From contig JAEUKH010000022.1 of the NCBI GenBank assembly GCA_016792845.1, positions 62,001-126,000 on the forward strand: DNA of 64,000 nt. The letters are read 5' to 3'. Made by a program: the position numbers and the translations under genes. The notes under the pieces are model-generated. The model was not told the DNA's origin. It was given only the letters and a program-made list of their open reading frames with translations, and did not search any database. Below, in pieces: positions 25,287 through 32,823 of the stretch (position 1 is its first letter; every line of letters begins with the position of its first letter). The DNA comes from Myxococcales bacterium. Lineage in GTDB: Bacteria; Myxococcota_A; Polyangia; Polyangiales; Ga0077539.

Positions 25287-26234
25287 TCAGCGGCGGAAGC
25301 GAACCTGCTGCTGCCGCCCCCCCATTTTCTGCATCATCTGGCGCACGCCCGGGTCACGCTGGAGCACATCGGTGGCGATCTGTTGCAGCTCGGGGTGCAC
25401 CTTGAACTTCGGGTGCATGAAGCGCCCGAGGTAGTTCGGGTCTTCTTTCACCAGGGTGAGCATATCCTTGCGGACGAGCTCTTTCTTCTTGTTGGCGAAG
25501 TTGACGAAGATCCGCGCGAAGAGCAGCGGCACCCGCACCTTGGCGTAAGCCGCGTCGTCGGGCTTGAAGGTCTCAAGCAAGCCCTCGGCCTCTTTCTCTT
25601 TGTGGCTCCGCGCCCAGGCCTCGGCCACGGTGGCGGCCAGCATGCCGCGCGACTCGGGCTGCTGCGCCCGCGAGACCTCGATCGTGTCGCAGATTTCGCC
25701 CGCCTCGCGGGTCTTGCCGAGCAACAAGAGGAGCTGCGCCTTGAGGCCCCGCACGTCGTCGAGCATCAACGCCGGCACCTTCTTCATGTCGATGGCGTTG
25801 AGGGTGTCGAGGGCCTTCTCGGGGTCGTCTTGGGCTTCGAGCTGGGCCTTGACCACCGCGTTCATCACGTCTTTGTCGGCGTCGCTGCCCGAGAGCTGGG
25901 CGAGCACCTCTTTGCGCCCCTCGGGGCTCGCGCTGGCCTTCTGCATCAGCGACGCGAGCTTCTTCTGCCGCTCAAAGAGCCGGTAGAGGTAGATGCCCCC
26001 GCCGACGATGACGCCGGTGAGCACGGCCATCACCGTGATGGCGATCTTCGAGCCGCTGGCGATCACCAGGGCCCACAGCAACACCAGCGGCACCGCCACC
26101 CAGAGGAGGTTCTTCCACTGAATTTCAGGCATCGCGGGGGCGCCCGGCGCGGCCGCTGCGGGCTGCGCGTTCTTGGCCTGAGGGGCCTTGCTCGGAGTGC
26201 CCTTCACGGCCAACCCCTTGGAATTGTCGCTCAT
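25287..26234 (-). CDS. Membrane-anchored TPR-like protein of unknown function
   Basis: 315 residues. An Ala/Pro/Lys-rich N terminus leads to two adjacent transmembrane helices (WKNLLWVAVPLVLLWALVIA and ITVMAVLTGVIVGGGIYLYR, about 40-83). Some 210 residues of cytoplasmic helical repeats follow (ALDTLNAIDMKKVPALMLDD, QLLLLLGKTREAGEICDTIE). The C terminus is Met/Gln/Arg-rich with a QQMMQKMGGR-like tail (here VRQMMQKMGGRQQQ). ATG at 26234 is chosen over a long Arg-rich upstream extension that shadows the GH3 gene. It is divergent from that GH3 gene (57 bases between starts). No enzyme motif. Confidence 0.65.
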   Translation of the reverse strand: MSDNSKGLAVKGTPSKAPQAKNAQPAAAAPGAPAMPEIQWKNLLWVAVPLVLLWALVIASGSKIAITVMAVLTGVIVGGGIYLYRLFERQKKLASLMQKASASPEGRKEVLAQLSGSDADKDVMNAVVKAQLEAQDDPEKALDTLNAIDMKKVPALMLDDVRGLKAQLLLLLGKTREAGEICDTIEVSRAQQPESRGMLAATVAEAWARSHKEKEAEGLLETFKPDDAAYAKVRVPLLFARIFVNFANKKKELVRKDMLTLVKEDPNYLGRFMHPKFKVHPELQQIATDVLQRDPGVRQMMQKMGGRQQQVRFRR

Positions 26235-26291
26235 ACGCCCGCGACTGGTATCCTCGCCCCGCGCCCCGCGCAAGTAGCCCTCGACCTGAAG

Positions 26292-27497
26292 ATGCTTCCT
26301 TCTCGATTCTCTCGCCGTGCTGCGCTGACCTTTGGCCTCGGCGCGGCCCTCGCGCCGACCCGGGCTTGGGCCCAACCCCCTCCCGCTGCCAGGGCCCTCG
26401 ACCGCGCCTCGCGGTGCCTGCTCCTCGGGTGGCGCGGCCCGGTGGTGCCGAGCGCCCTCTTGAACCTCATCGCCCGCGACGCCCTCGGGGGCGTCATCGT
26501 CTCGCGCGAGAACCTCGCCACTCCCGACGACCTCACCCGGGTGACCTCGCTCCTCCAGGCCCGGGTGCCGCGCGGGGCGCCGCCCTTGCTCATCGCCGCC
26601 GACCAGGAGGGCGGCCCCGTGGCGCACCTCTCTCCGCCGCTGCCTTCGATGCCCTCGCTCACCACCCTCGGGGCCATCGACGACCCCGCGCTGACGGCCC
26701 GCTGCGCCTCGGCGCTCGCGGCCTCGCTCCGCGATGCGGGGGTCAACCTCGACCTCGCCCCGGTGCTCGACGTGCGCACCAACCGACAGAACATGGTGGT
26801 CTACGGTCGGGTGTTCGGCAGCCAGGCCGCCCTCGTGGCCGCCCACGGGCTGCGCTTTGTGAGGGCGCTCCAGGCCGCCGGGGTGATCGCGTGCCCGAAG
26901 CACTTCCCCGGGCACGGAGGCACCCGCGAAGACAGCCACGCGGCGCTCCCGCGGGTGGCCGCGTCGCGCGATCAGCTCGTGGCGACCGAGCTCTTGCCCT
27001 TCGCCGAGGTTCACCGCGAGGCCCGCGCCATGATGGTGGCCCACGTCGTGTACGAGGGCGTCGACCGCGACCTGCCGGCCACCCTGTCGCCCGCGTGCGC
27101 GACCGGTCTGTTACGAGAACACTTGGGTTTTCAAGGTGTTGCGATTACTGACGACCTTGAGATGCAGGCCATCCGAGCGCGTTGGGGGGTGGTGCCCGGC
27201 GCGCTCCGGGCCATGTCTGCGGGCTGCGACCTGCTCACCGTGGCGCACACCGTCAGCGTGGGCGGCGCCGTCGCGACGGCCTTGGCTCAGGCCTCGGAGC
27301 GAGACCCGCGCTTCGCCGCACGGCTCGACGAGGCCGCGTCGCGGGTCACGGCGCTCAGGCGCTCGCTCGTTCAGGCGTTGCCGCCGAACCCGTACCGCGA
27401 GTCGTTGCCGAGGTTGTTGCGTGAGGTCGCGCAGCGTGAAGCCGCGCTCGGGCATCGGGGCCCTCGGGCGAGCGACCCGACCACCCAGCGTCGCTGA
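26292..27497 (+). CDS. Exported GH3 beta-N-acetylhexosaminidase (NagZ-like)
   Basis: 401 residues of glycoside hydrolase family 3. IAADQEGGPVAHL, the NagZ-type KHFPGHGGTREDSHAALP block (K203, H204, H208; the catalytic acid/base His-Asp dyad lies in the GTREDSH stretch) and GVAITDDLEMQAI with the nucleophile Asp are all present. It probably removes GlcNAc from peptidoglycan fragments. Unlike cytoplasmic NagZ it begins with SRRAALTFGLGAALAPTRAWAQ, split here as a twin-arginine motif (SRRAAL) and a signal ending in AWA-Q, so export by Tat is likely. Confidence 0.85.
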   Translation: MLPSRFSRRAALTFGLGAALAPTRAWAQPPPAARALDRASRCLLLGWRGPVVPSALLNLIARDALGGVIVSRENLATPDDLTRVTSLLQARVPRGAPPLLIAADQEGGPVAHLSPPLPSMPSLTTLGAIDDPALTARCASALAASLRDAGVNLDLAPVLDVRTNRQNMVVYGRVFGSQAALVAAHGLRFVRALQAAGVIACPKHFPGHGGTREDSHAALPRVAASRDQLVATELLPFAEVHREARAMMVAHVVYEGVDRDLPATLSPACATGLLREHLGFQGVAITDDLEMQAIRARWGVVPGALRAMSAGCDLLTVAHTVSVGGAVATALAQASERDPRFAARLDEAASRVTALRRSLVQALPPNPYRESLPRLLREVAQREAALGHRGPRASDPTTQRR

Positions 27498-27525
27498 GCG
27501 TCGGGTCAGAGGGCCCCGCGGTGGG

Positions 27526-28506
27526 TCACTGGATGCAGGCGAAACCCGGCGGCGTGCAGATGTTACGCAGGGGGTTGCAGCAGGTCTGCCCCGAGGGGCA
27601 GGTGATGGTGCCGCAGCGCGGGCCCGCGTTCGGCACGCACTGGCCGACGCCGTTGGTCTCGACGCAGGTGGTGCCCGAGGCGCAGCGGATGGCCGCGCAG
27701 CCCGGCCCGTTCGGCACGCACTGGCCGACGCCGTCGGTCTCGACGCAGGTGGTGCCCGAGGCGCAGCGAATGAGCGCGCAGCTCGGCCCGTTCGGCACAC
27801 ACTGCGCGCCGGTGGGGGTGTTGCGGCAGGTGGTGTTGGCCGTGCAGCGCATGCGGGCGCAGTTGCTAAGGCAGGTCGGCGCGTCGTCGATCATCTGGCA
27901 GAAGTAGCCAGTGTCACAGCGCATCGTCGAGCAGTCGCGCGGGCCGCAGCGGTACACGCAGGCGTTCTCGCGGCAGGTGAAGGCGCCGAGACAGCGGGGC
28001 GTGATGAGCGACTGCTCGCCGCAGTCGTCGGCCTCGGCGCAGTACGACGTGGCCTTCGAGAGCCGCGCGATCACACGGCCGCGCTGCGAGAGCGTGAGGG
28101 TGTTGCCGCGGAGGGTGTAGTCGTACCGGCCGAAGAACGGCGCCGTCTCGACCGAGGGGCGGTCGGGGTGCCGGAGCGTCACGGTGACCGAACCCGCGGT
28201 GAAGTACCCCTCCATCCGGGCGCTCGACGGGCAGGGCGTGGTGATGCACCGAATGCCGGTGTCAACGTCGGCGAAGAAGTGACGCCCGGTGCGCTGGGTC
28301 TGGCGGGTGAAGACCAGGCCCGTGAAGGGGCCGCTGGTGCCGCGCCACGCGCCCAGGAGGCTCTCCCAGCTCTGCGAGCGGGCCTCTTCGAGCGAGATCG
28401 GGTCGCTCGCCTCGTCGGCCTCGATCGCCTCGCCGGCGCCGTAACAGCCCCCCAAGGTCGAAGCCAGAACCACCGCGCCCACCAACCGCATCGTGCGAGA
28501 CAGCAT
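27526..28506 (-). CDS. Cys-rich lipoprotein with duplicated C-terminal repeats
   Basis: 326 residues. The signal peptide ends VLASTLGGCYG with lipobox Cys at about 21. A beta-rich middle domain (LLGAWRGTSGPFTGLVF to about 165) is followed by Cys-rich units, the last of the form CASGTTCVETxGVGQCVPNG. Two neighbouring 27-residue units are nearly identical at DNA level (81-base repeat). The protein ends CPSGQTCCNPLRNICTPPGF. Likely surface-exposed and disulfide-stabilised; no enzyme motif. It shares style but not close sequence with the two larger Cys-rich lipoproteins of the window. Confidence 0.7.
   Translation of the reverse strand: MLSRTMRLVGAVVLASTLGGCYGAGEAIEADEASDPISLEEARSQSWESLLGAWRGTSGPFTGLVFTRQTQRTGRHFFADVDTGIRCITTPCPSSARMEGYFTAGSVTVTLRHPDRPSVETAPFFGRYDYTLRGNTLTLSQRGRVIARLSKATSYCAEADDCGEQSLITPRCLGAFTCRENACVYRCGPRDCSTMRCDTGYFCQMIDDAPTCLSNCARMRCTANTTCRNTPTGAQCVPNGPSCALIRCASGTTCVETDGVGQCVPNGPGCAAIRCASGTTCVETNGVGQCVPNAGPRCGTITCPSGQTCCNPLRNICTPPGFACIQ
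27629..27790 (-). repeat. Tandem 81-base duplication inside the Cys-rich gene
   Basis: Copies at 27629-27709 and 27710-27790, each beginning TTCGGCACGCACTGGCCGAC on the plus strand, differ at only a handful of positions; a decayed third copy begins at 27791. The period is a multiple of three, so the frame is kept. A recent duplication or slippage event. Confidence 0.85.
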
Positions 28507-28713
28507 TGAAGACTCCTTCGATTCTGGCGCCCTTCACCCGCGCCAGCCTTATTGCGAGACAGCGTCTAGCACCACCTCAACCTACATGGAAGTACCCCAG
28601 TGAGGAATTCGCCCCGCGCCGTCGCCCTCGCGCCGGGGCCTCAAAGGCTGTCGGCCGTGATAGTAGGCTGCGCGGGCCGCGCAGAGGGCGTGGCCAACGG
28701 TGGAGCCCCAGCC

Positions 28714-29916
28714 ATGAGTCGCAAGGCGTTTGAAGTGTACGAGAAGACCCTCCACGAGATCCGCGAGGCGGGCTTGTGGAAGCGCGAAGGCGTCATCGTG
28801 ACGCCGCAGGGGGGGCACATCGGGGTCGAGACCGCCGGGGGCCGCCGCGAGGTGTTGAACTTCTGCGCGAACAACTACCTCGGGCTCTCGTCGCACCCTG
28901 CGGTGGTGGCCGCGGCGCACCGGGCCATCGACACCCACGGGTTCGGCATGTCGTCGGTGCGCTTCATCTGCGGCACCCAAGACCTTCATCGCACCCTCGA
29001 ATCAAAGATCGCGGCCTTCGTGGGCAAGGAAGACGCCATCCTCTACGGCTCGGCCTTTGACGCCAACGGCGGCCTCTTCGAGACCCTCCTCGGTGAAGAA
29101 GACGCGATCATCTCAGACGCGCTCAACCACGCCTCGATCATCGACGGCATTCGCTTGTCGAAGGCCGAGCGGCATCGGTATCCGAACGGCGACATGGCGG
29201 CTCTCGAAGCGGCCCTCCAGGCGACGCAGGGCAAGCGCCTCAGGCTCATCGCCACCGACGGCGTCTTCTCGATGGATGGCTACCTCGCCAAGCTCGACGA
29301 GATCTGCGCCCTGGCCGATCGCTACGACGCCCTGGTGATGATCGACGAGTGTCACGCCTCGGGCTTTCTCGGCAAGACGGGCCGGGGCACGCACGAGCAG
29401 TGCGGCGTGCTCGACCGCATCGACATCGTGACGGGCACCCTCGGCAAGGCCCTCGGCGGGGCCTCGGGGGGCTTCACCGCGGCGCGGCGGCCGGTGGTCG
29501 AGCTCCTGCGGCAGCGCTCGCGGCCGTACCTGTTCTCGAACGCCCTCGCGCCGGCCATCGTGGGGGCCTCGATCGCGGTGCTCGACATGATCACCGAGAG
29601 CACGGCGTTGCGCGACCGGGTGATGGGCAACGCGGCGTACTTCCGCGAAGAGATGAGCCGCGCGGGCTTCGCCATCAGGCCCGGCATCCACCCGATCGTG
29701 CCGGTGATGTTGGGCGACGCGCGGCTCGCGGGCGAGATGGCCCGCGACCTGCTCGACGAGTCGATCTATGTGGTGGGGTTCTCGTTCCCCGTGGTGCCGC
29801 GGGGTGAGGCGCGGATCCGCGTTCAGCTCTCGGCGGTGCACACCCCCGCCGACCTCGACCATGCGATCCGCGCGTTCACCAAGGTCGGCAAAAAGCACGG
29901 TGTCTTGAAGGGGTAG
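28714..29916 (+). CDS. kbl: 2-amino-3-ketobutyrate CoA ligase (glycine C-acetyltransferase)
   Basis: 400 residues; a PLP enzyme of the alpha-oxoamine synthase group that splits 2-amino-3-ketobutyrate with CoA into glycine and acetyl-CoA in threonine breakdown. [45 protein letters not shown] and the PLP-lysine loop [14 protein letters not shown] (K245, one off from E. coli K244) are all present. Length is typical. ATG at 28714 starts the family-like [20 protein letters not shown]. Threonine dehydrogenase (tdh), its usual partner, is not here. A YceI-like gene follows 8 bases later. Confidence 0.93.
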   Translation: MSRKAFEVYEKTLHEIREAGLWKREGVIVTPQGGHIGVETAGGRREVLNFCANNYLGLSSHPAVVAAAHRAIDTHGFGMSSVRFICGTQDLHRTLESKIAAFVGKEDAILYGSAFDANGGLFETLLGEEDAIISDALNHASIIDGIRLSKAERHRYPNGDMAALEAALQATQGKRLRLIATDGVFSMDGYLAKLDEICALADRYDALVMIDECHASGFLGKTGRGTHEQCGVLDRIDIVTGTLGKALGGASGGFTAARRPVVELLRQRSRPYLFSNALAPAIVGASIAVLDMITESTALRDRVMGNAAYFREEMSRAGFAIRPGIHPIVPVMLGDARLAGEMARDLLDESIYVVGFSFPVVPRGEARIRVQLSAVHTPADLDHAIRAFTKVGKKHGVLKG

Positions 29917-29924
29917 GCGCTTCG

Positions 29925-30458
29925 ATGCCGCTCATCGACCTCTCAGGGCTTGAAATCTCGGTCTGGGTCACCCGCGAGGGGCTCCTCTCGCCGGTCGGTC
30001 ACGACCTCAGGCTGGTCGCGCCGGCGACGAAGCTCACCGTCGACACCGAGACCCGCGCGCTCTCGCTCGAAGTCGCCGCCGCGGCGCTGCGGGTGGCCGC
30101 CGTGGTGGTCGAGGGCCGCGACGCGAGCGCCCCCATCAGCGAGGCCGATCGCGTCCAGATCGAGAAGAACCTTCACCGCGAAGTGCTCGAATCAAAGCAG
30201 TTTGCGACCATCGTGTACGAGGGCGTGGCCCGCGACGCGACGCGGGTCGAGGGCGCGCTGACCCTCCACGGGGTGCGCCTCGCGTTGCCCCTCGCCGTGC
30301 GTCGCGAGGGCGCGGAGGTGGTGGTGAGCGCCACCGTCGACCACACGCGCTGGGGCATCAAGCCCTTCAAAGCCCTCTTCGGCGCGCTGCGGGTGAAGCC
30401 CACCCTCCGCGTCGAGGCCCGCGCCTCGGCGTCGTCGCTCGCACCTTGGGAGCTTTGA
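29925..30458 (+). CDS. YceI-like lipocalin-fold protein
   Basis: 177 residues, no signal peptide. Blocks fit the YceI family: EGLLSPVGHDLRLVAP, VLESKQFATIVYEGV, VEGALTLHGVRLALPL and RWGIKPFKALFGALRV, which together make the beta-barrel that binds long isoprenoids or amides in known members. Here it would be cytoplasmic. It lies 8 bases after kbl and 6 bases before the potassium-channel gene, so all three probably share a transcript, without an obvious shared task. Confidence 0.75.
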   Translation: MPLIDLSGLEISVWVTREGLLSPVGHDLRLVAPATKLTVDTETRALSLEVAAAALRVAAVVVEGRDASAPISEADRVQIEKNLHREVLESKQFATIVYEGVARDATRVEGALTLHGVRLALPLAVRREGAEVVVSATVDHTRWGIKPFKALFGALRVKPTLRVEARASASSLAPWEL

Positions 30459-30464
30459 GAGCGT

Positions 30465-31496
30465 ATGCCCTCGATCGTGCGCAGGGTGCGCGCCTCGGTG
30501 CTGTTCTTGATCTTGGTGGTGCTCATCGGCACCGTCGGGATCCACTCGATCGGTGAGGGCCGCTGGAGCTGGGGCCAGTCGGTCTACCACACCATCATCA
30601 GCATCTCGACGGTGGGCTTCGGCGAGCTCCCAGGCATGGAGAACATCCCCCTGGCGCGCTTCTACACCGTGGTGATGATCGTCTTCGGCGCGGGCTCGGT
30701 GGTCTACTTTCTCTCGGTCTCAACGGCCCTCCTGGTCGAGGGCGAGCTCCGCGATTTTTTCAAGCAGCGCACGATGAAGAGATCAATCGACGACCTCAAG
30801 AATCACATCATCGTCTGCGGCATCGGGCGCACCGGCGCCCATGTCGTGGCCGAGCTTCACGCCACCCACACGCCCTTCGTGGTGATCGACATCGACCCGG
30901 CGAAGATCGAGTGGCTCCGCGAGCACCTCCACGACGAGCACCTCTGCGGCCTGGTCGGAGACGCCACCGAAGACGAGGTGCTGAAGAACGCCGGCGTCGA
31001 GCGCGCCCGGGGCCTCGTCGCGGCCCTCGACGACGACAAGGCCAACCTCTTCGCCACCCTCTCGGCGCGCTCGCTCAACCACGAGATGCGCATCATCGCC
31101 AAGTGCATCGACGCCACCGCAGAGCCCAAGCTCCGACGGGTCGGCGCCGACAAGGTCGTGGCCACCAACGTCATCGGCGGAATGCGCCTCGCGAGCGAGA
31201 TGATCCGCCCGAGCGTGACCGAGTTCCTCGATCAGATGTTGCGCGACCCTGAGCATGTGCTGCGTATCGAAGAGGCGCGGGTCTCGGCCACGAGCCGCGT
31301 CGCGGGGCAGACCCTGGCCGCGGCCTCGCTCCGCAAGGTGTGTGACGTGCTCGTCGTGGCGGTGCGAACGGCCGAAGGGCGTCACCGCTTCAACCCCGGC
31401 GCCGACACGGTGCTCGAAGTCGGGGCGACGCTCATCGTGCTCGGCGAACGCGGTGAAATCGCGAAGTTGCGCGAGGCCATCGGGGCGAACCCCTGA
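30465..31496 (+). CDS. Two-TM potassium channel with RCK (TrkA-N and TrkA-C) domains
   Basis: 343 residues, MthK-like. TM1 (ASVLFLILVVLIGTVGIHSI), a pore loop with selectivity filter TVGFGE (49-54) and TM2 (FYTVVMIVFGAGSVVYFLSV) are followed by an RCK domain. Its Rossmann motif is HIIVCGIGRTGAHVV (GxGxxG at 119-124) with an acidic strand end VVIDIDPAKIEWL for NAD(H)-type nucleotides. The C-terminal TrkA-C lobe ends with GATLIVLGERGEIAKLREAI. Likely an inner-membrane K+ channel gated by ligand binding. GVGYG is the common K+ filter; GFG variants are seen in RCK-linked channels. Confidence 0.88.
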   Translation: MPSIVRRVRASVLFLILVVLIGTVGIHSIGEGRWSWGQSVYHTIISISTVGFGELPGMENIPLARFYTVVMIVFGAGSVVYFLSVSTALLVEGELRDFFKQRTMKRSIDDLKNHIIVCGIGRTGAHVVAELHATHTPFVVIDIDPAKIEWLREHLHDEHLCGLVGDATEDEVLKNAGVERARGLVAALDDDKANLFATLSARSLNHEMRIIAKCIDATAEPKLRRVGADKVVATNVIGGMRLASEMIRPSVTEFLDQMLRDPEHVLRIEEARVSATSRVAGQTLAAASLRKVCDVLVVAVRTAEGRHRFNPGADTVLEVGATLIVLGERGEIAKLREAIGANP

Positions 31497-31512
31497 GCCT
31501 CGCGCCGCGGCC

Positions 31513-32463
31513 TCAGCGGATCGCCACCGTGGCGCACGTCGGCGCGCCCTCGGCCACGCGGTCGGGGCAAACCAAGAGCTCGCGCGACACCGCAGGAGCG
31601 CCCACCGCGCGGCCCACCGCCACCGCCGTCACCACCGCGCGATCACCCGGCGTAAGGGTCACCGCGCCGCGCACGAGGCCCGCACACGCCCGCGCCGAGG
31701 CGCTGGCGCGAAGACGAACCTGGAGCGCCACCGGGGCCCCCGCGGGCACCGCCGCGTAACCGCTTGAGAAGGTGCCAAAGGCCACGTTCTCGAACACCGC
31801 CCGAGGCGGCTGCGCAGGCCGCGCCGCTTGCCCCGCCCGCGCCGCCACCGCAGGGGTCGCCGCGGTGCAGAGGTCGACCGCCCCGAGACCGACCAGGGCG
31901 TGAAAGAAGCGCGCCCGGGCCTGACCCGCCTCGGGTTCGGCGGTCTCGTCACGACCCACCGCGACACCGAGCGCCGGAGCGCCCGTCGCGAGGCCGAAGG
32001 CGATGGCGGTGTACTGCGCGCCGCTCTCGACCTCGGGGGTCTGCGCCGAGGCCACACGGGCCGCGCTGGCGGCCACACCCGCGCGCTGGAGCGAGACCCG
32101 ATGGGCGGCCCCCGCGGGCGCGTCGACGGCCCCGGCGATGGCCTTGTACGCCAGGGCGCTCACCGCGGGGGTGGCCACGTCGCCGAGGTACACATCGACG
32201 CTCGCGGCGGCGCGGTCGGGCGAAGCATGAATGACGCGAACACGCGCCGGGGCCGGAGGCGCAGGCGGGGGCGCGGGCGGAGGCAACTCTTCGACCCGCG
32301 GCGCGCTCTGCACGCCGTCGTCGGCAAGATTCGGCACCGCTGACGAATTCAGCTGCTCGGGAGTGTACCGCGCCTGCGGAATGGGCGTCTCGCCACAGCC
32401 CGTCACCGCGACCAGAGCCGCCGCTGAAACTCCGCCGATGCCCGTGACCCTCGACCTGCGCAT
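31513..32463 (-). CDS. DUF4397-domain lipoprotein
   Basis: 316 residues. The signal peptide RRSRVTGIGGVSAAALVAVT ends with the lipobox Cys in TGCGE. A Pro/Ala-rich linker (PPPAPPPAPPAPAR) leads to a DUF4397 domain starting RVIHASPDRAAASVDVYLGD with the typical AYKAIAGAVDAPAGAHR-like turn, and a second diverged copy follows (RARFFHALVGLGAVDLC). Probably an outer-surface beta-sandwich protein. The second of two nearby ATGs (32463) is chosen because GAGGG lies 9 bases upstream; 32472 would leave no spacing. Convergent with the channel gene. Confidence 0.75.
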   Translation of the reverse strand: MRRSRVTGIGGVSAAALVAVTGCGETPIPQARYTPEQLNSSAVPNLADDGVQSAPRVEELPPPAPPPAPPAPARVRVIHASPDRAAASVDVYLGDVATPAVSALAYKAIAGAVDAPAGAAHRVSLQRAGVAASAARVASAQTPEVESGAQYTAIAFGLATGAPALGVAVGRDETAEPEAGQARARFFHALVGLGAVDLCTAATPAVAARAGQAARPAQPPRAVFENVAFGTFSSGYAAVPAGAPVALQVRLRASASARACAGLVRGAVTLTPGDRAVVTAVAVGRAVGAPAVSRELLVCPDRVAEGAPTCATVAIR

Positions 32464-32823
32464 TGCGTTCATCCCTCGTGTACGAAAGGCTTTTCGCTCG
32501 GCGCCCGCGAGTGCACCACCACCCCGGGGCCAAACCGCGCGGACTCTACACCAGTTTGCCCCGACGCCAGCCCGCGATCGTTGCGCCGAACGCCGCTCAC
32601 CGGGGCTTCGGTCAGGGGGCGCGGCGGTCACCCGGCGGAGCGTGCCGGCCGCGTCGACCTGGGCCGCGGGGCGCGCCACGTCGGCGGCGACGCGCCGCGC
32701 ATCGAAGCTCCCACATCGCGGGCAAACCCGCCGAGGCGCTCGGGGGCGCTCAACAGGTCTTGTCGACTCATTGACGGCGAAAGGTGTGCATGCGCGCGGC
32801 GGTGCGGGTAGAGAGTGGGCGTC
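32464..32823. other. Divergent intergenic region between two lipoprotein genes
   Basis: About 360 bases without a supportable gene. It must hold the promoters for the DUF4397 gene (minus) and the Cys-rich gene (plus). TTGACG at 32771-32776 is the only -35-like box, with no convincing -10 at the right distance. GAGAG at 32811-32815 serves as ribosome site for the plus gene. Confidence 0.5.
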
